This document shows, one piece after another, positions 45,201-53,126 of a stretch of 64,000 bases of DNA. Position 1 is the first letter of the stretch. Each line of letters opens with the position of its first letter. Where the stretch lies: the NCBI GenBank assembly GCA_963677395.2, contig OY781965.2:2604001-2668000 (forward strand). Reading direction: 5' to 3'. Origin of the DNA: G963667975 sp963677395. GTDB lineage: Bacteria > Bacteroidota > Bacteroidia > Bacteroidales > G963667975. Under the pieces are notes generated by a model, which ran no database searches, was not told the origin of the DNA, and worked only from the letters and a program-made list of their open reading frames with translations. The position numbers and the translations under genes are program-made.

Positions 45201-45405
45201 TTTCGGGTTACTTCCGTTGGCAATTGCTACAGGTGCCGGTGCAGTAGGTAATAAATCCATTGGTATCAGCGCTATTGGAGGTATGTTGTTCGGTACAGTA
45301 TTCGGAATATTAGTTATTCCTTCGCTCTTTATTATTTTCCAGAATTTGCACGAGCATTTCAGTAAAACGAAAATTGTAACGATAAACGAACATCACGAAA
45401 AATAG
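42253..45405 (+). CDS. RND multidrug efflux pump (HAE1, AcrB-like)
   Basis: 1050 residues, full length. Twelve membrane helices with two large periplasmic loops. Start MLKTFIERPVLSTVISILFVVLGVIGIFTLPIEQYPNIAPP is typical. TM4 carries the proton-relay Asp pair in LALVLAIGIVVDDAIVVVEAVH, and TM10 has the Lys in LIMLIGLLAKNAILIVEYA. GFVPNEDSG and the porter motifs are intact. It exports amphiphilic drugs, bile salts or dyes from the periplasm using the proton gradient. GC is visibly higher here than in the flanks. Confidence 0.96.
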   Translation: MLKTFIERPVLSTVISILFVVLGVIGIFTLPIEQYPNIAPPTVRVSTNYSGASADAVLKSVIVPLEEQINGVEGMTYITSSAANGGSATINVFFKQGVNPNMAVVNVQNRVSQASALLPSEVTKNGVTVQKQQSSTVLMIMLKSSNPNYDDKFIQNYTNINILPQVKRVMGVGDATVYGAKDYTMRVWLKPDVMKSYNITPSEVTAALQDQNIEAAPGELGANSNQSFQYALKYTGRLKNTEEFENIIIRSKNSQVLRLKDVATVELGAASYSIFTTNNNAEAVIMAINQTAGSNAQDIIKEVKSVMEKESKKFPKGISYEYQMDASEFLNASIEKVLHTLLEAFILVFIVVFLFLQNFRSTLIPAIAVPVAILGTFFFLLLFGFSINLLTLFALVLAIGIVVDDAIVVVEAVHAKMDAGMTDAKEAAIAAMTEIAPAIISITLVMAAVFVPVSFIGGTSGVFFKQFGLTLAIAILISAVNALTLSPALCALFLKTEHNPDVHDKNFIRRFYYYFNLVFAAITAKYKKTLEFLGKKTHRWITVSIIVTFTAILVVLMRMIPSGFVPNEDSGNVMGMISLAPGASLERTVQISREVTEIAQSIPHAHNTINLTGLSFLAGSGSSYASMIMKMDPWDKRDILTSDVAAMLKQRTDTIKDAKFMFFGTPTLQGFGMSSGVELKMQDKTGGDVNKFYGVTTDFLDKLRKRPEVMMVMNSFDPRFPQKQIQANIAKIKDAGLTLSEVMGTLQSFVGSMYVSNFNSYGKQYRVVVQAAPQYRAKLDDLSGLMVKTSNGVMTPISEFITVTDVTGPQALTRFNLFSSMDVTVIPNYMKGYTSGDVLKALKEINLPDGYGYDFGGMTREEANSSNQTILIFGLCIIFVYLLLAALYESYILPFAVLLSLPIGLAGVFVFVFVSLMGGSGIVNNIYVQISLIMLIGLLAKNAILIVEYALQRRHQGMSIVKSAVEGATARLRPILMTSLAFIFGLLPLAIATGAGAVGNKSIGISAIGGMLFGTVFGILVIPSLFIIFQNLHEHFSKTKIVTINEHHEK

Positions 45406-45492
45406 CCCTTGTTTATTTGTAGCGAAAAGTTGGAAGTATAGAAAATGATCTGATTTTTCGGTACAATTCAACAGAATTATAAAAATATTGAT

Positions 45493-46911
45493 ATGTATAT
45501 ACAACATAAAAAAATAAGCATACGAATTTTGATGGTGATGATAATTGCCGTTGTGTTCGTGTCGTGTCGGAATTATAAGGAACTCACCAAAGTGCCTCAG
45601 CCCGATACAAAAAACCTGGTGCGTGATGCTGCTGAAAATAGCACAGACACCACTTCTCTGGCTACTATTCCATGGAAGAGTTATTTTCCCGATGCCAAAC
45701 TTCAGACGCTCATTGCCGAAGGATTAGATCATGGCTACAATATGCAGGTGGCAATAACCCGCATACAGCAAGCCGAAGCCAGTTTGTATATGTCTAAATC
45801 AGCTCTTTTACCGTCGGTTGGTGCTGCAGCCAGAATTGATCATACGCGACTCAGCTCGGGTAAAAGAGGAACCGATGTGTTTGGATATACTTCTAACATA
45901 AACTCGTTAGGAATTACCGCCAGTTGGGAAGCTGATTTATGGGGAAAACTAAATAGTCAAACCAAATCGAAATATGCTGCTTACCTGAATACACTTGAAT
46001 ACAAAAAGCTGATTCAGACAACACTGATTTCAACTATCGCTAAAAGTTATTATAGCTTAATGGCGTTGGATGAACAATTGCGTACTACCAAAGAAACCAT
46101 TGTGCTGTTGCAAAAAAGCACCGAAACCTTACAGGCTTTGAAAGATGCAGGTCAGGTAACAGCAGCAGGTGTTGAGCAAAGCAAAGCATTGCTTTACAGT
46201 ACCCAACTATCGGTTTTTGATTTGGAGAGCAGAATGCGTCAACAGGAGAATGCCATTTGTGTACTTATCGGTCGTGCACCCGGTGCTATTGATCGTGGTT
46301 CTATCAACGATCAGATCATACCGTCTACGATGAACGGTAATGTATCGGTACGCACCCTGGCCAATCGTCCAGATGTGAAACAGGCTGAACTTTCGTTGCA
46401 ATCTGCCTACGCCCTTACCGATGCTGCTAAAGCGGCATTTTATCCATCGTTCAGTATTAATACGCTTTCGCTTGGATTTGCAGCAGGTGATGTTTCCAAT
46501 CTTTTCAGTCCTGCTAGCCTGGCAGCCGAAATAATTGCCGGAATCACTCAACCTATCTTTTCGAAAGGACAGCTGAGAGGTAATTTAAAAACTACAAAAG
46601 CTCAACAAGATGAGGCATTGCTTACGTTTTCGAATACCCTATTGGTAGCAGGACAAGAAGTGTCGGATATTTTGTATAGCTACAAATCGTTGGTAAGTAA
46701 AAACGAGTGGAGAGATAAACAGGTGGAGTCACTCATCAAATCGGTGGACTACACGCAGGAATTACTCAAAGCCGGCGAAGCCAACTATACCGAAGTACTC
46801 TCAGCACAACAAAACCTGCTCTCGGCTCAGCTCAGCAAGGTAAATGATAAACTTGATCAGCTAACACAGAGTGTGAGTCTTTACAAAGCACTTGGTGGCG
46901 GAGTTCAATAG
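45493..46911 (+). CDS. Outer-membrane efflux channel lipoprotein (TolC/NodT family)
   Basis: 472 residues. Signal peptide with lipobox FVSC (Cys25) as in OprM-type channels. Two TolC repeats: about 80-265 (ALLPSVGAAARIDHTRLSSGKRG, ASWEADLWGKLNSQTKSKYAAYLNTLEYKK) and about 285-470 (NRPDVKQAELSLQSAYALTDAAKAAFYPSFSIN, LLSAQLSKVNDKLDQLTQSVSLYKALGGG). The end LYKALGGGVQ is the family signature. It completes the tripartite pump; the gene is followed by a strong terminator. Confidence 0.95.
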   Translation: MYIQHKKISIRILMVMIIAVVFVSCRNYKELTKVPQPDTKNLVRDAAENSTDTTSLATIPWKSYFPDAKLQTLIAEGLDHGYNMQVAITRIQQAEASLYMSKSALLPSVGAAARIDHTRLSSGKRGTDVFGYTSNINSLGITASWEADLWGKLNSQTKSKYAAYLNTLEYKKLIQTTLISTIAKSYYSLMALDEQLRTTKETIVLLQKSTETLQALKDAGQVTAAGVEQSKALLYSTQLSVFDLESRMRQQENAICVLIGRAPGAIDRGSINDQIIPSTMNGNVSVRTLANRPDVKQAELSLQSAYALTDAAKAAFYPSFSINTLSLGFAAGDVSNLFSPASLAAEIIAGITQPIFSKGQLRGNLKTTKAQQDEALLTFSNTLLVAGQEVSDILYSYKSLVSKNEWRDKQVESLIKSVDYTQELLKAGEANYTEVLSAQQNLLSAQLSKVNDKLDQLTQSVSLYKALGGGVQ

Positions 46912-46939
46912 AAAATTATCTTTTTATTAGTTTATACGT

Positions 46940-46982
46940 AAACCAGCCCAACTTAATGTAGAATTAAGTTGGGCTGGTTTTA
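46940..46982. terminator. Strong terminator of the efflux operon
   Basis: A perfect 18-base stem (46940-46957 and 46963-46980) with a 5-base loop GTAGA, rich in GC at its core (CCAGCCCAAC), followed by a short T-stretch. It isolates the efflux operon from the accessory region. Confidence 0.88.
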
Positions 46983-47157
46983 TTTTACTCATCCGAGGAA
47001 TGTATCCTTTTGAGTTGTGGCTTTTTCCACGCCATCCTATATACAATTACAAACAGGCTATCCTGTTATTTTTTTTGTACGTGGGAATTGACTAAATATG
47101 TCTTTATATATTCAATCTCGTTAAAATCAATCGTGGTAGGATTTTTTTAGACTTATT
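46983..47157. other. Noncoding spacer with a second terminator
   Basis: No gene is seen. AACAGG-CTAT-CCTGTT (47052-47067) followed by eight T (47069-47076) is a small intrinsic terminator on the plus strand with no gene directly before it, a sign that the gene it served has been lost or replaced. Confidence 0.45.
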
Positions 47158-47312
47158 ACTAACGTTTGGCACTATAAAATGTTGGGGATTTCAAAGCTGC
47201 GAACCTATCACCCGACACAGAACTTTGATATGAGGCAATACACTTGGCAAACCACTTAAATCCCAATATTTTATAACTACGTGCTATGCACTGGCAGCTG
47301 TTGTAAACATAG
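47158..47312. repeat. Structured intergenic repeat, cassette-site-like
   Basis: Imperfect inverted arms TATAAAATGTTGGGGATTT (47173-47191) and AAATCCCAATATTTTATA (47258-47275) enclose an inner pair TCAAAG/CTTTGA (about 47190-47228). Outside lie CTAACGTTTGGCAC on the left and GTGCTATGCACTGGCAGC on the right, with GTTGTAAAC at the end. No protein is encoded. The layout of short conserved ends around a foldable core resembles a recombination or repeat site rather than a promoter; identity is unproven. Confidence 0.5.
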
Positions 47313-47387
47313 TCAATTAAGTTACCATTTACTTTTGGTATCAATTTCTAATTATTAAATTGACTTTACAGCATGAAGTTCAATATT

Positions 47388-48197
47388 TTAGTACTCATCC
47401 CCTAAAAACAGCTGAACATAATTTATACCCTGGTTATTTTTGAAATATTCGATGGCAGTTTCACCTGTGCAGTGTGAAGGAGCAATAGCTTTTACACCTG
47501 ATTTTTTAAGAAAATCAGAAATAAGTTTGACCTCATCTTTAGTTTTCTTTTCAAGATGAAATCCCCCAAGTAATAACTTAATTGTTTTTCCTGGAAATTT
47601 AGCATTAACAAGACTTATCAGAGTTTCGATTCCTGGATGCGAACATCCCGTTATTACAATAAGTCCTTCATCTGTTTCGAGAATAAGCATTTGTTCAGCA
47701 ATAGTGGTATTTAAAAATCTACAACTCATTTCTCCAGTACTCCAAATCCCCGAATATAGCTCTTTAAACTCATCTACTTCTTTATATACTAGCCTTGGAA
47801 CTTGTTGTGTAATAGCATCAACTGACGATTTTGGAATAAAGGTATTTACCTGAAAGTTTTTTACACCAGCAATACCCGGAATACCGTATATGTGATCCCA
47901 ATGGTTGTGTGAAATGAAGATATCAGTTACTTTCATGAAATCAAGATTCAGCTTTGCCATATTTTCTTGTAACGTAAGGTAATCGCTACCCGTATCGAAA
48001 ATAATGACTCTTCCCTTAAATTCAATCCATGCTGAAAAGCCAGGTCCGGTCTTAAGATTTGTATCAGAAGAGCAGTTATTAAATGCAATTACAATTCGCA
48101 ATGAGTCTTTTTTGTCCATTCTTACTACTGGAGATCCTAAAATGCAATTGATAGCCAGTATATACAGTATTGTTGAAATGAATGTAATTCTTTTCAT
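47388..48197 (-). CDS. Exported MBL-fold metallo-hydrolase (COG1237 type)
   Basis: 269 residues with a signal peptide (MKRITFISTILYILAINCILGS). The metallo-beta-lactamase fold has FDTGSD (67-72), the metal motif SHNHWDHIYG (96-105; His97, His99, Asp101, His102), ITGCSHPGIETLI with the next His, GGFHLEKK, and a final SHCTG. This set is typical of the COG1237 group, to which dihydropterin-ribofuranosyl-aminobenzene phosphate synthase-like proteins belong, but an exported form must have another substrate. Single gene on the minus strand, flanked by the structured repeat at 47.2 kb and by GTATAACGGATGGCAAACCG at 48232-48251, so it looks like an inserted unit. Confidence 0.88.
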   Translation of the reverse strand: MKRITFISTILYILAINCILGSPVVRMDKKDSLRIVIAFNNCSSDTNLKTGPGFSAWIEFKGRVIIFDTGSDYLTLQENMAKLNLDFMKVTDIFISHNHWDHIYGIPGIAGVKNFQVNTFIPKSSVDAITQQVPRLVYKEVDEFKELYSGIWSTGEMSCRFLNTTIAEQMLILETDEGLIVITGCSHPGIETLISLVNAKFPGKTIKLLLGGFHLEKKTKDEVKLISDFLKKSGVKAIAPSHCTGETAIEYFKNNQGINYVQLFLGDEY

Positions 48198-48644
48198 AAT
48201 TTATTGATATTTATTTACTTTTCTCTGTTTGTGTATAACGGATGGCAAACCGAGTAAGCAAGGATAGTTTCATCACAAGCTTCTCACAGAACTTATCAGA
48301 AACCGTACATACAAATAAGAGAGTAAATATATATTAAATTCATTATCAACAAACAAAAATCAGAAGTTTGTTGATCAAATAACTATATCATTGATACACT
48401 ACAATTTGAAACTCATTTTTTTATTCCCCTTCCTGTTTTCCGGTAGCAGTAATATTACATTCCCGGACTTTTATTTTTTTCAATCATTCTTTTGACATAG
48501 ATTCTTTTCCTATTTCCGATCAGGCTTAAACGGTCAATCAAATAGATTTTTAACATCACCACTACAGTTAAGTATGCTTTGAGCGTACATGCTATTTGTG
48601 TCTTTTGCTATTTTCTGTTTCCGGATAAAATAGGCAGTGCAAAA
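48198..48644. other. Gap without an intact gene
   Basis: No convincing coding sequence. It holds TATAACGGATGGCAAACCG (48233-48251), similar in form to the CTAACGTTTGGCAC sequence on the other side of the MBL gene, and then AT-rich sequence leading into the IS3 remnant. Confidence 0.4.
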
Positions 48645-48807
48645 TTCAGGTTTATCGAAAATTTTGAATACGAGCTGAAAAGCTATATCTATTATTATAA
48701 CAACGTTAGAATCAAAGAGAAACTAAAAGGACTAGGTCCGGTGATGTACCGAACTCAGTCCAATTAAATTTTTATTATTAATCCGTCCAACTTTTTGGGG
48801 CAGTTCA
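48645..48807 (+). mobile_element. Right end of an IS3-family insertion sequence (remnant)
   Basis: The plus strand encodes the last 40 residues of an IS3-type OrfB transposase, FRFIENFEYELKSYIYYYNN then VRIKEKLKGLGPVMYRTQSN, with the conserved YYN-x2-RI-x3-L-x-G-x-x-P-V-x-Y-R ending. The DDE catalytic core is missing. About 17 bases after the stop lies GTCCAACTTTTTGGGGCAG (48785-48803) running on to TTCA, the form of an IS3-family right inverted repeat. No matching left end (TGAACTGCCCC...) was found in the window, so this is a truncated copy. Confidence 0.8.
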
Positions 48808-48877
48808 AAAGGCTTGTGTCGTTTTCATTAAGGATATTAACTAACTAATACTCACTAAAAAATCCAATAGAAAGTAA

Positions 48878-49168
48878 TTAAGCTACATCTGAATCTTTTA
48901 AGCTTGAAATATGATTAATTAACGGATCAATGGTGTCCCATATCTTTGAACAAGGAACATACCAATTTTTGTCCGTCACAATTATAGATAAGCTTAAATT
49001 AGCTTCGTTCCAGGTCCCTCTAAGCTTAACGCCATTACTATGAACGTCCACATCCCACGGATTGTTCCCACTAATAGTAGCACCATGCTGTTTTAATTGT
49101 TCTAAAATTTGATCAATTTTCACTTTGGTAATATTGCCATAATGATGTTCTCCACAATTTGTGTTCAT
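48878..49168 (-). CDS. Small conserved-looking protein of unknown function
   Basis: 96 residues, cytosolic, no signal. It has an N-terminal helix (KVKIDQILEQLKQHG) and a beta part with NPWDVDVHSNGVKLRGTWN, LSLSIIVTDKNWYVPCSK and WDTIDPLINHISSL. The even residue mix and the ATG at 49168 support a real gene. I do not recognise the family. It lies between an IS remnant and decayed sequence, so it may have been brought in. Confidence 0.6.
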   Translation of the reverse strand: MNTNCGEHHYGNITKVKIDQILEQLKQHGATISGNNPWDVDVHSNGVKLRGTWNEANLSLSIIVTDKNWYVPCSKIWDTIDPLINHISSLKDSDVA

Positions 49169-49831
49169 TTTTTTAAATTTTATTATTATTACTTATTTTT
49201 TCACATTCTTTTTTAGATGGATATGTGAGTTCTTTATTCCATCGTTTTATCTCATAACAAGGTGGTTAGCCTCTGTTTATTAACCCATAAATTTTTCATC
49301 ATGATTTATATAGAATCTGCTGAGAATATTTGTGAGAAATTAAATATGAATATCCCTGTGAACGTAGGAAAACTGGATAAATGCAAAGGCTACAATACTT
49401 ACTAGTTTGCAAACAACTGAACAACAGTTATATTATTTCACATGATTCTCACCCAGTACCCATTATTACCCCAAAATTCCATTGGAGTTATGTGCATTAA
49501 ATTCCTACAGGATTTTTCATCAAATAGTAACAAATGAAGCGCAAAGTTTATGGACATTTATTTTCAAGCAGCTTGCTTCTAAAACAAAAGCTACTATAAT
49601 ATACAGATTATCTGCAATATAATGGTTTTCTACAAACCCTGTAAAAAGAATTACTCTTCTTTGAATATCTATTTAGCTAGTTTAAAAATCGATTGAGATG
49701 AATCTACATTTGAATACTATGCGAAAATCGCCCTTCCGGTTTACGAAGAAACCACCAGATACTGGATTCATTCATACACTCTCCGTCCTCAATACATAAG
49801 GAACCGTGAGATCTACTCAATTAACGGATAT
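49169..49831. other. Decayed stretch without an intact gene
   Basis: About 660 bases. A 34-codon frame from 49301 (MIYIESAENICEKLNMNIP...) and an interrupted frame from 49622 can be read. The latter gives MVFYKPCKKNYSSLNIY..., a TGA at 49694-49696, then DESTFEYYAKIALPVYEE and TTRYWIHSYTLRPQYIRN, which look protein-like but match no family known to me. The stretch probably holds remains of one or more lost genes. Confidence 0.4.
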
Positions 49832-50773
49832 TTATTTTTCCCGATAACTTTTGGTTTCCCTTAAATCCCCGTTATTATAATAAGAGTGTAAGTAATAGAA
49901 CCTCTCTCTTGTTTTAATTCGGGTTTCAATCTCCCCAATTTTTTTCCCATTATTATAAAAACAGGCTATCACCTCTTTTTTATCAACAATATAATTTTCC
50001 GACTTTTTAAGCTCTGCTCCCTTAAAATAATATTTTTCCAATGCAATTGTGTCATTTTCTGAATTCAGGGTATAACTATCAGGACGCGAACGTGATTTTG
50101 AATAGTCATAATATGTTATTGATTGTATTGCTTTAATTGAATTGAAAAGTCCAAAAACATTTTTTTTCTTGATATTTCCATTTTCAAACTCATACTCAAT
50201 TATTTCAACTAGTTGATTTGCTATATCATATCTCTTACTGAATACGCAAAGTTGATTTTTATATTCATACTCATATCTGCCAAAAATCGTATCAAATTTT
50301 TTACACTCAATTGCTGTTTTAAAATCCGCACCCTTATCTACATGCGTAAACAAATATCTTTCAAAAACAATTTTACGTCCATCGGGATAGTAATCATATT
50401 TAACAATGTATGTAGTGTCTTTATCTTGTCTTGTTATATACACCAAAGCCAATGAATCTTTCGAATTATATTCATATTGCTTTATTGAATATATTTCATT
50501 ATCAATTGATTTTTCAGTTTCTTTTTGAAGCAATCCTTTTTCATTATATTCATAAAATGTTTTCGACTTTATTGTATCAACAACCAAATCTCTCATAAAT
50601 ACCAGTATTGTTTCTGTTTTGGAAATCAATTTTTTAGATTTATATTCATACGAGTATTTATAGTCCATGAACATTTCAGAAGAGTCAAAAAATGAATTGA
50701 ATACTTTTTCTTTAACCTCCTTACATCCGAATATTGATATTAATGTTAATATAATCAAGCTTATTTTTTTCAT
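49832..50773 (-). CDS. Lipoprotein with YD-like repeats
   Basis: 313 residues; signal peptide with lipobox IFGC (Cys17). The mature part is a series of short beta-hairpins of the form Y-E-Y-x-x-[KN]-G-x-L-x-[KQ], for example FYEYNEKGLLQKE, YEYNSKDSLAL, YDYYPDGRKIVFER, YEFENGNIKKK and YNNGDLRETKSY. This is the pattern of YD/MORN-like repeat lipoproteins that are frequent in Bacteroidota. Surface exposure is plausible because acidic residues follow the Cys only weakly (CKEVKEK). Function unknown. Single gene. Confidence 0.75.
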   Translation of the reverse strand: MKKISLIILTLISIFGCKEVKEKVFNSFFDSSEMFMDYKYSYEYKSKKLISKTETILVFMRDLVVDTIKSKTFYEYNEKGLLQKETEKSIDNEIYSIKQYEYNSKDSLALVYITRQDKDTTYIVKYDYYPDGRKIVFERYLFTHVDKGADFKTAIECKKFDTIFGRYEYEYKNQLCVFSKRYDIANQLVEIIEYEFENGNIKKKNVFGLFNSIKAIQSITYYDYSKSRSRPDSYTLNSENDTIALEKYYFKGAELKKSENYIVDKKEVIACFYNNGKKIGEIETRIKTRERFYYLHSYYNNGDLRETKSYREK

Positions 50774-51202
50774 AAAGTATCAATTTAATCATCCACCAGT
50801 ATTTGAAAGTTCCTGATAAATTTCAAAAATGCAAATTTATATTTTTTCAAGGATTCAGGACTTGGCTACTTTAGATAATCTTATAAATTAAGGACGGATT
50901 CTCAAATTCCAGTAACATCTCATTCTGAACTCCCGAACACCTGCACTATCATATTCGACTTTGCAAAATAAATCTTTTGTTTTTTCCAAGCCTACATGAA
51001 TTTATCGATACTTCAATATTATTTGATAATACTTTTCTAAAATCAAGTTACATACTCAAAGATGTCATTATTCCAGATGATTAACTCTCGCTAACGCCAG
51101 CCAGTGAAAAAATAGCTTAATGAAAATAAAAATATCAAAACTCTACGCAACATTACCAAGCTATGTATCGAGGCTCATCTGGCTATGTCAACAATCATAG
51201 CT
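50774..51202. other. Gap without a gene
   Basis: About 430 bases of AT-rich DNA. CTCGCTAACGCCAGCCAGTG (51087-51106) contains CTAACG as in the other cassette-like spacers of this region. No frame with protein-like composition was found. Confidence 0.4.
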
Positions 51203-52258
51203 TTATTCACAAACATAACTAGGAGGACGATCAACAACTAGCATATCAGAACAGCTATTACAATGACAACCATGATCTTCTATTATATTTTTACTTAGTT
51301 TGCTAATATTATATTTTCTTGCTTCTACCATTAAATCGCTATTCCAAAAATTATTAGATGAAATATCTTTAAAACTCGTTCTTGGCCAAGGCAATGTCCA
51401 AGCATTTGTACAAGAATGATAGTTAGTTTCCCAATCAACAGTAAGCACACTCCATAACCAGAAGCACCTACGAGGTTTTTTAGAATTTGCTTTTGCATTA
51501 GTAACAGCCCAATCAGGAATAATTATTTCAAATTTATCAACTCCCCACATTCTTACTTTTTCTCTAAGACAAGAAGCTTCGTCGTGATTATAGCCCCAAT
51601 CCAAAAATTGTACTTCAACATAAGGTCTACTACTCCCTAAATTTTTTCGAGTGTGTAAAATGTTAAGTAAATTTTTTTCTACTTGAACAAGCTTTCCTCC
51701 AACCCTATATTTTTCATAACTTTCTTGAGTGACACCATCAATTGCAATAATTAATCTATCAAGTCCTGAATTTATTATACTTTTAGCGTCTCCGCAAATC
51801 TGTGTATTCAAATTAGTACTCATAGAAACAGAGTAACCAAGCAATTTTGCGACTTTAATCATTTCAAGTATTTGAGGATGAAGAGTTGGTTCTCCATTTC
51901 CATCCAAACGTAATATTATTGCATCTCTAATATTTTCTTCGAGAATATTTTTAAAGTCGTCTAATTTCATATATCCTTTTCTTCGTGGATCGGTATTAAT
52001 ACCACAAGAACATCTTGGACAACGAAGATTACAAATATTTGTTGGCTCTATCCTTAGTACAAAAGGTTTTGAGCGAACAATGGCTTTGCCTCTCGTCATT
52101 TCTATAATTGCGAGTACTGCATTTTTAAACTTTTGCCAAGTTATACCTGATAGAGACGATTTAATATATCGCTGTAATACCCATACTAAATTCCAATTAC
52201 CACGAAATGGAAATAGAATTTCGTGTATAAACTTTCTTAAGTTATGATATTTATTCAT
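51203..52258 (-). CDS. Radical SAM protein with SPASM-like C-terminus
   Basis: 351 residues from ATG at 52258; a longer start would overlap the glycosyltransferase. The radical SAM [4Fe-4S] motif is CNLRCPRC (Cys76, Cys80, Cys83), followed by the GGEP-like LDGNGEPTLHP. Further Cys lie in RRCFWLW, YHSCTNAW and CHCNSC, enough for one or two auxiliary clusters of SPASM type. The first 60 residues are basic and helical. Radical SAM/SPASM enzymes of this kind occur in surface-polysaccharide and modified-peptide clusters. Here the partner is a family 2 glycosyltransferase 34 bases upstream, so glycan modification is more likely; inference only. Confidence 0.85.
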   Translation of the reverse strand: MNKYHNLRKFIHEILFPFRGNWNLVWVLQRYIKSSLSGITWQKFKNAVLAIIEMTRGKAIVRSKPFVLRIEPTNICNLRCPRCSCGINTDPRRKGYMKLDDFKNILEENIRDAIILRLDGNGEPTLHPQILEMIKVAKLLGYSVSMSTNLNTQICGDAKSIINSGLDRLIIAIDGVTQESYEKYRVGGKLVQVEKNLLNILHTRKNLGSSRPYVEVQFLDWGYNHDEASCLREKVRMWGVDKFEIIIPDWAVTNAKANSKKPRRCFWLWSVLTVDWETNYHSCTNAWTLPWPRTSFKDISSNNFWNSDLMVEARKYNISKLSKNIIEDHGCHCNSCSDMLVVDRPPSYVCE

Positions 52259-52292
52259 AATAAATATAAAATTATAGTTAATAAATAGATAA

Positions 52293-53126
52293 TTATCTAA
52301 GGTATTTATATGCAAACTTTATCAAAAACAATGGTGATATTAAAATTATAGTAAATAAAAATAAATTAATTTGCGAATATATTCCATATCCTAAATTTCT
52401 ATTTATTTTATACCTATCTCTGATATAATAAATAGCACGCTTCAAGCTATGCCTTCTTTTCATAAAAAACTCACGACTGATTCTCATTTTATAAATAACA
52501 TCTTCAATATTTGCAAAAACGCATCCATTCTTAAACCCAGAGTACCATAAGATGGTATCTTCCCAATTTTTCATACCAACATGTTCATTGGAATAGAAAC
52601 CTGCCTTTCTAAAAAAGGAATCACGAAAAACAACAGTTGGATGTGCTATAGGATTCCTTTTTTTAAAAAATTGAAAACATTCAATATGAGTAAGAGGGTG
52701 TATTATAATCATTTGAAAATTTCCACTTTCGTCAATTTCCATCAAGCCACCTCCCACAACGTCAACCTCAGAATTTGATTCTAAAAACTTAATTTGTTTT
52801 TCGAATCTGTCCCTTATACTAATATCATCAGCATCCATACGAGCTAAATATTTGTATCCATTGTTAAGACAATATCTTAAACCTATATTTAATACTACTG
52901 ATAATCCAGAGTTCTTTTTAAATTCAAATATTGTGATTTTTGAATTAGTTTTCAATTGAAATATGTAATCGTATAACTGTGCTTTTATAGGCCCGTCAAT
53001 CAATATTACAATATCAAAATCCTGATATGTTTGAAGACCCAAACTATCAATAGCTTCCTTAAAATAAATTAACTTATCTTCCTTATAAACAGGTAGCAAT
53101 ACTACACATGAATTTTTCATATTCAT
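52293..53126 (-). CDS. Glycosyltransferase family 2
   Basis: 277 residues, GT-A fold. Start CVVLLPVYKEDKLIYFKEAIDSLGLQTYQDFDIVILIDGP, nucleotide-sugar Asp in IDG, the metal motif ARMDADD (Asp98-x-Asp100), and the acceptor-side WEDTILW (ED box). A hydrophobic C-terminal segment (about 250-270) probably anchors it to the membrane. Such enzymes build O-antigen or capsule units, but no other polysaccharide genes lie nearby; only the radical SAM gene follows. Codon use is strongly AT-biased compared with the 36-47 kb region. Confidence 0.9.
   Translation of the reverse strand: MNMKNSCVVLLPVYKEDKLIYFKEAIDSLGLQTYQDFDIVILIDGPIKAQLYDYIFQLKTNSKITIFEFKKNSGLSVVLNIGLRYCLNNGYKYLARMDADDISIRDRFEKQIKFLESNSEVDVVGGGLMEIDESGNFQMIIIHPLTHIECFQFFKKRNPIAHPTVVFRDSFFRKAGFYSNEHVGMKNWEDTILWYSGFKNGCVFANIEDVIYKMRISREFFMKRRHSLKRAIYYIRDRYKINRNLGYGIYSQINLFLFTIILISPLFLIKFAYKYLR

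Noticed and set aside
46940..46982. The strong palindrome as a repeat or attachment site
   Set aside because: A GC-rich 18-base stem followed by T directly after the last efflux gene is fully explained as a terminator.
47388..48197. The MBL protein as a beta-lactamase
   Set aside because: Its motifs (HNHWDH, GCSHPG, SHCTG) fit the COG1237 group and lack the class B beta-lactamase residue pattern.
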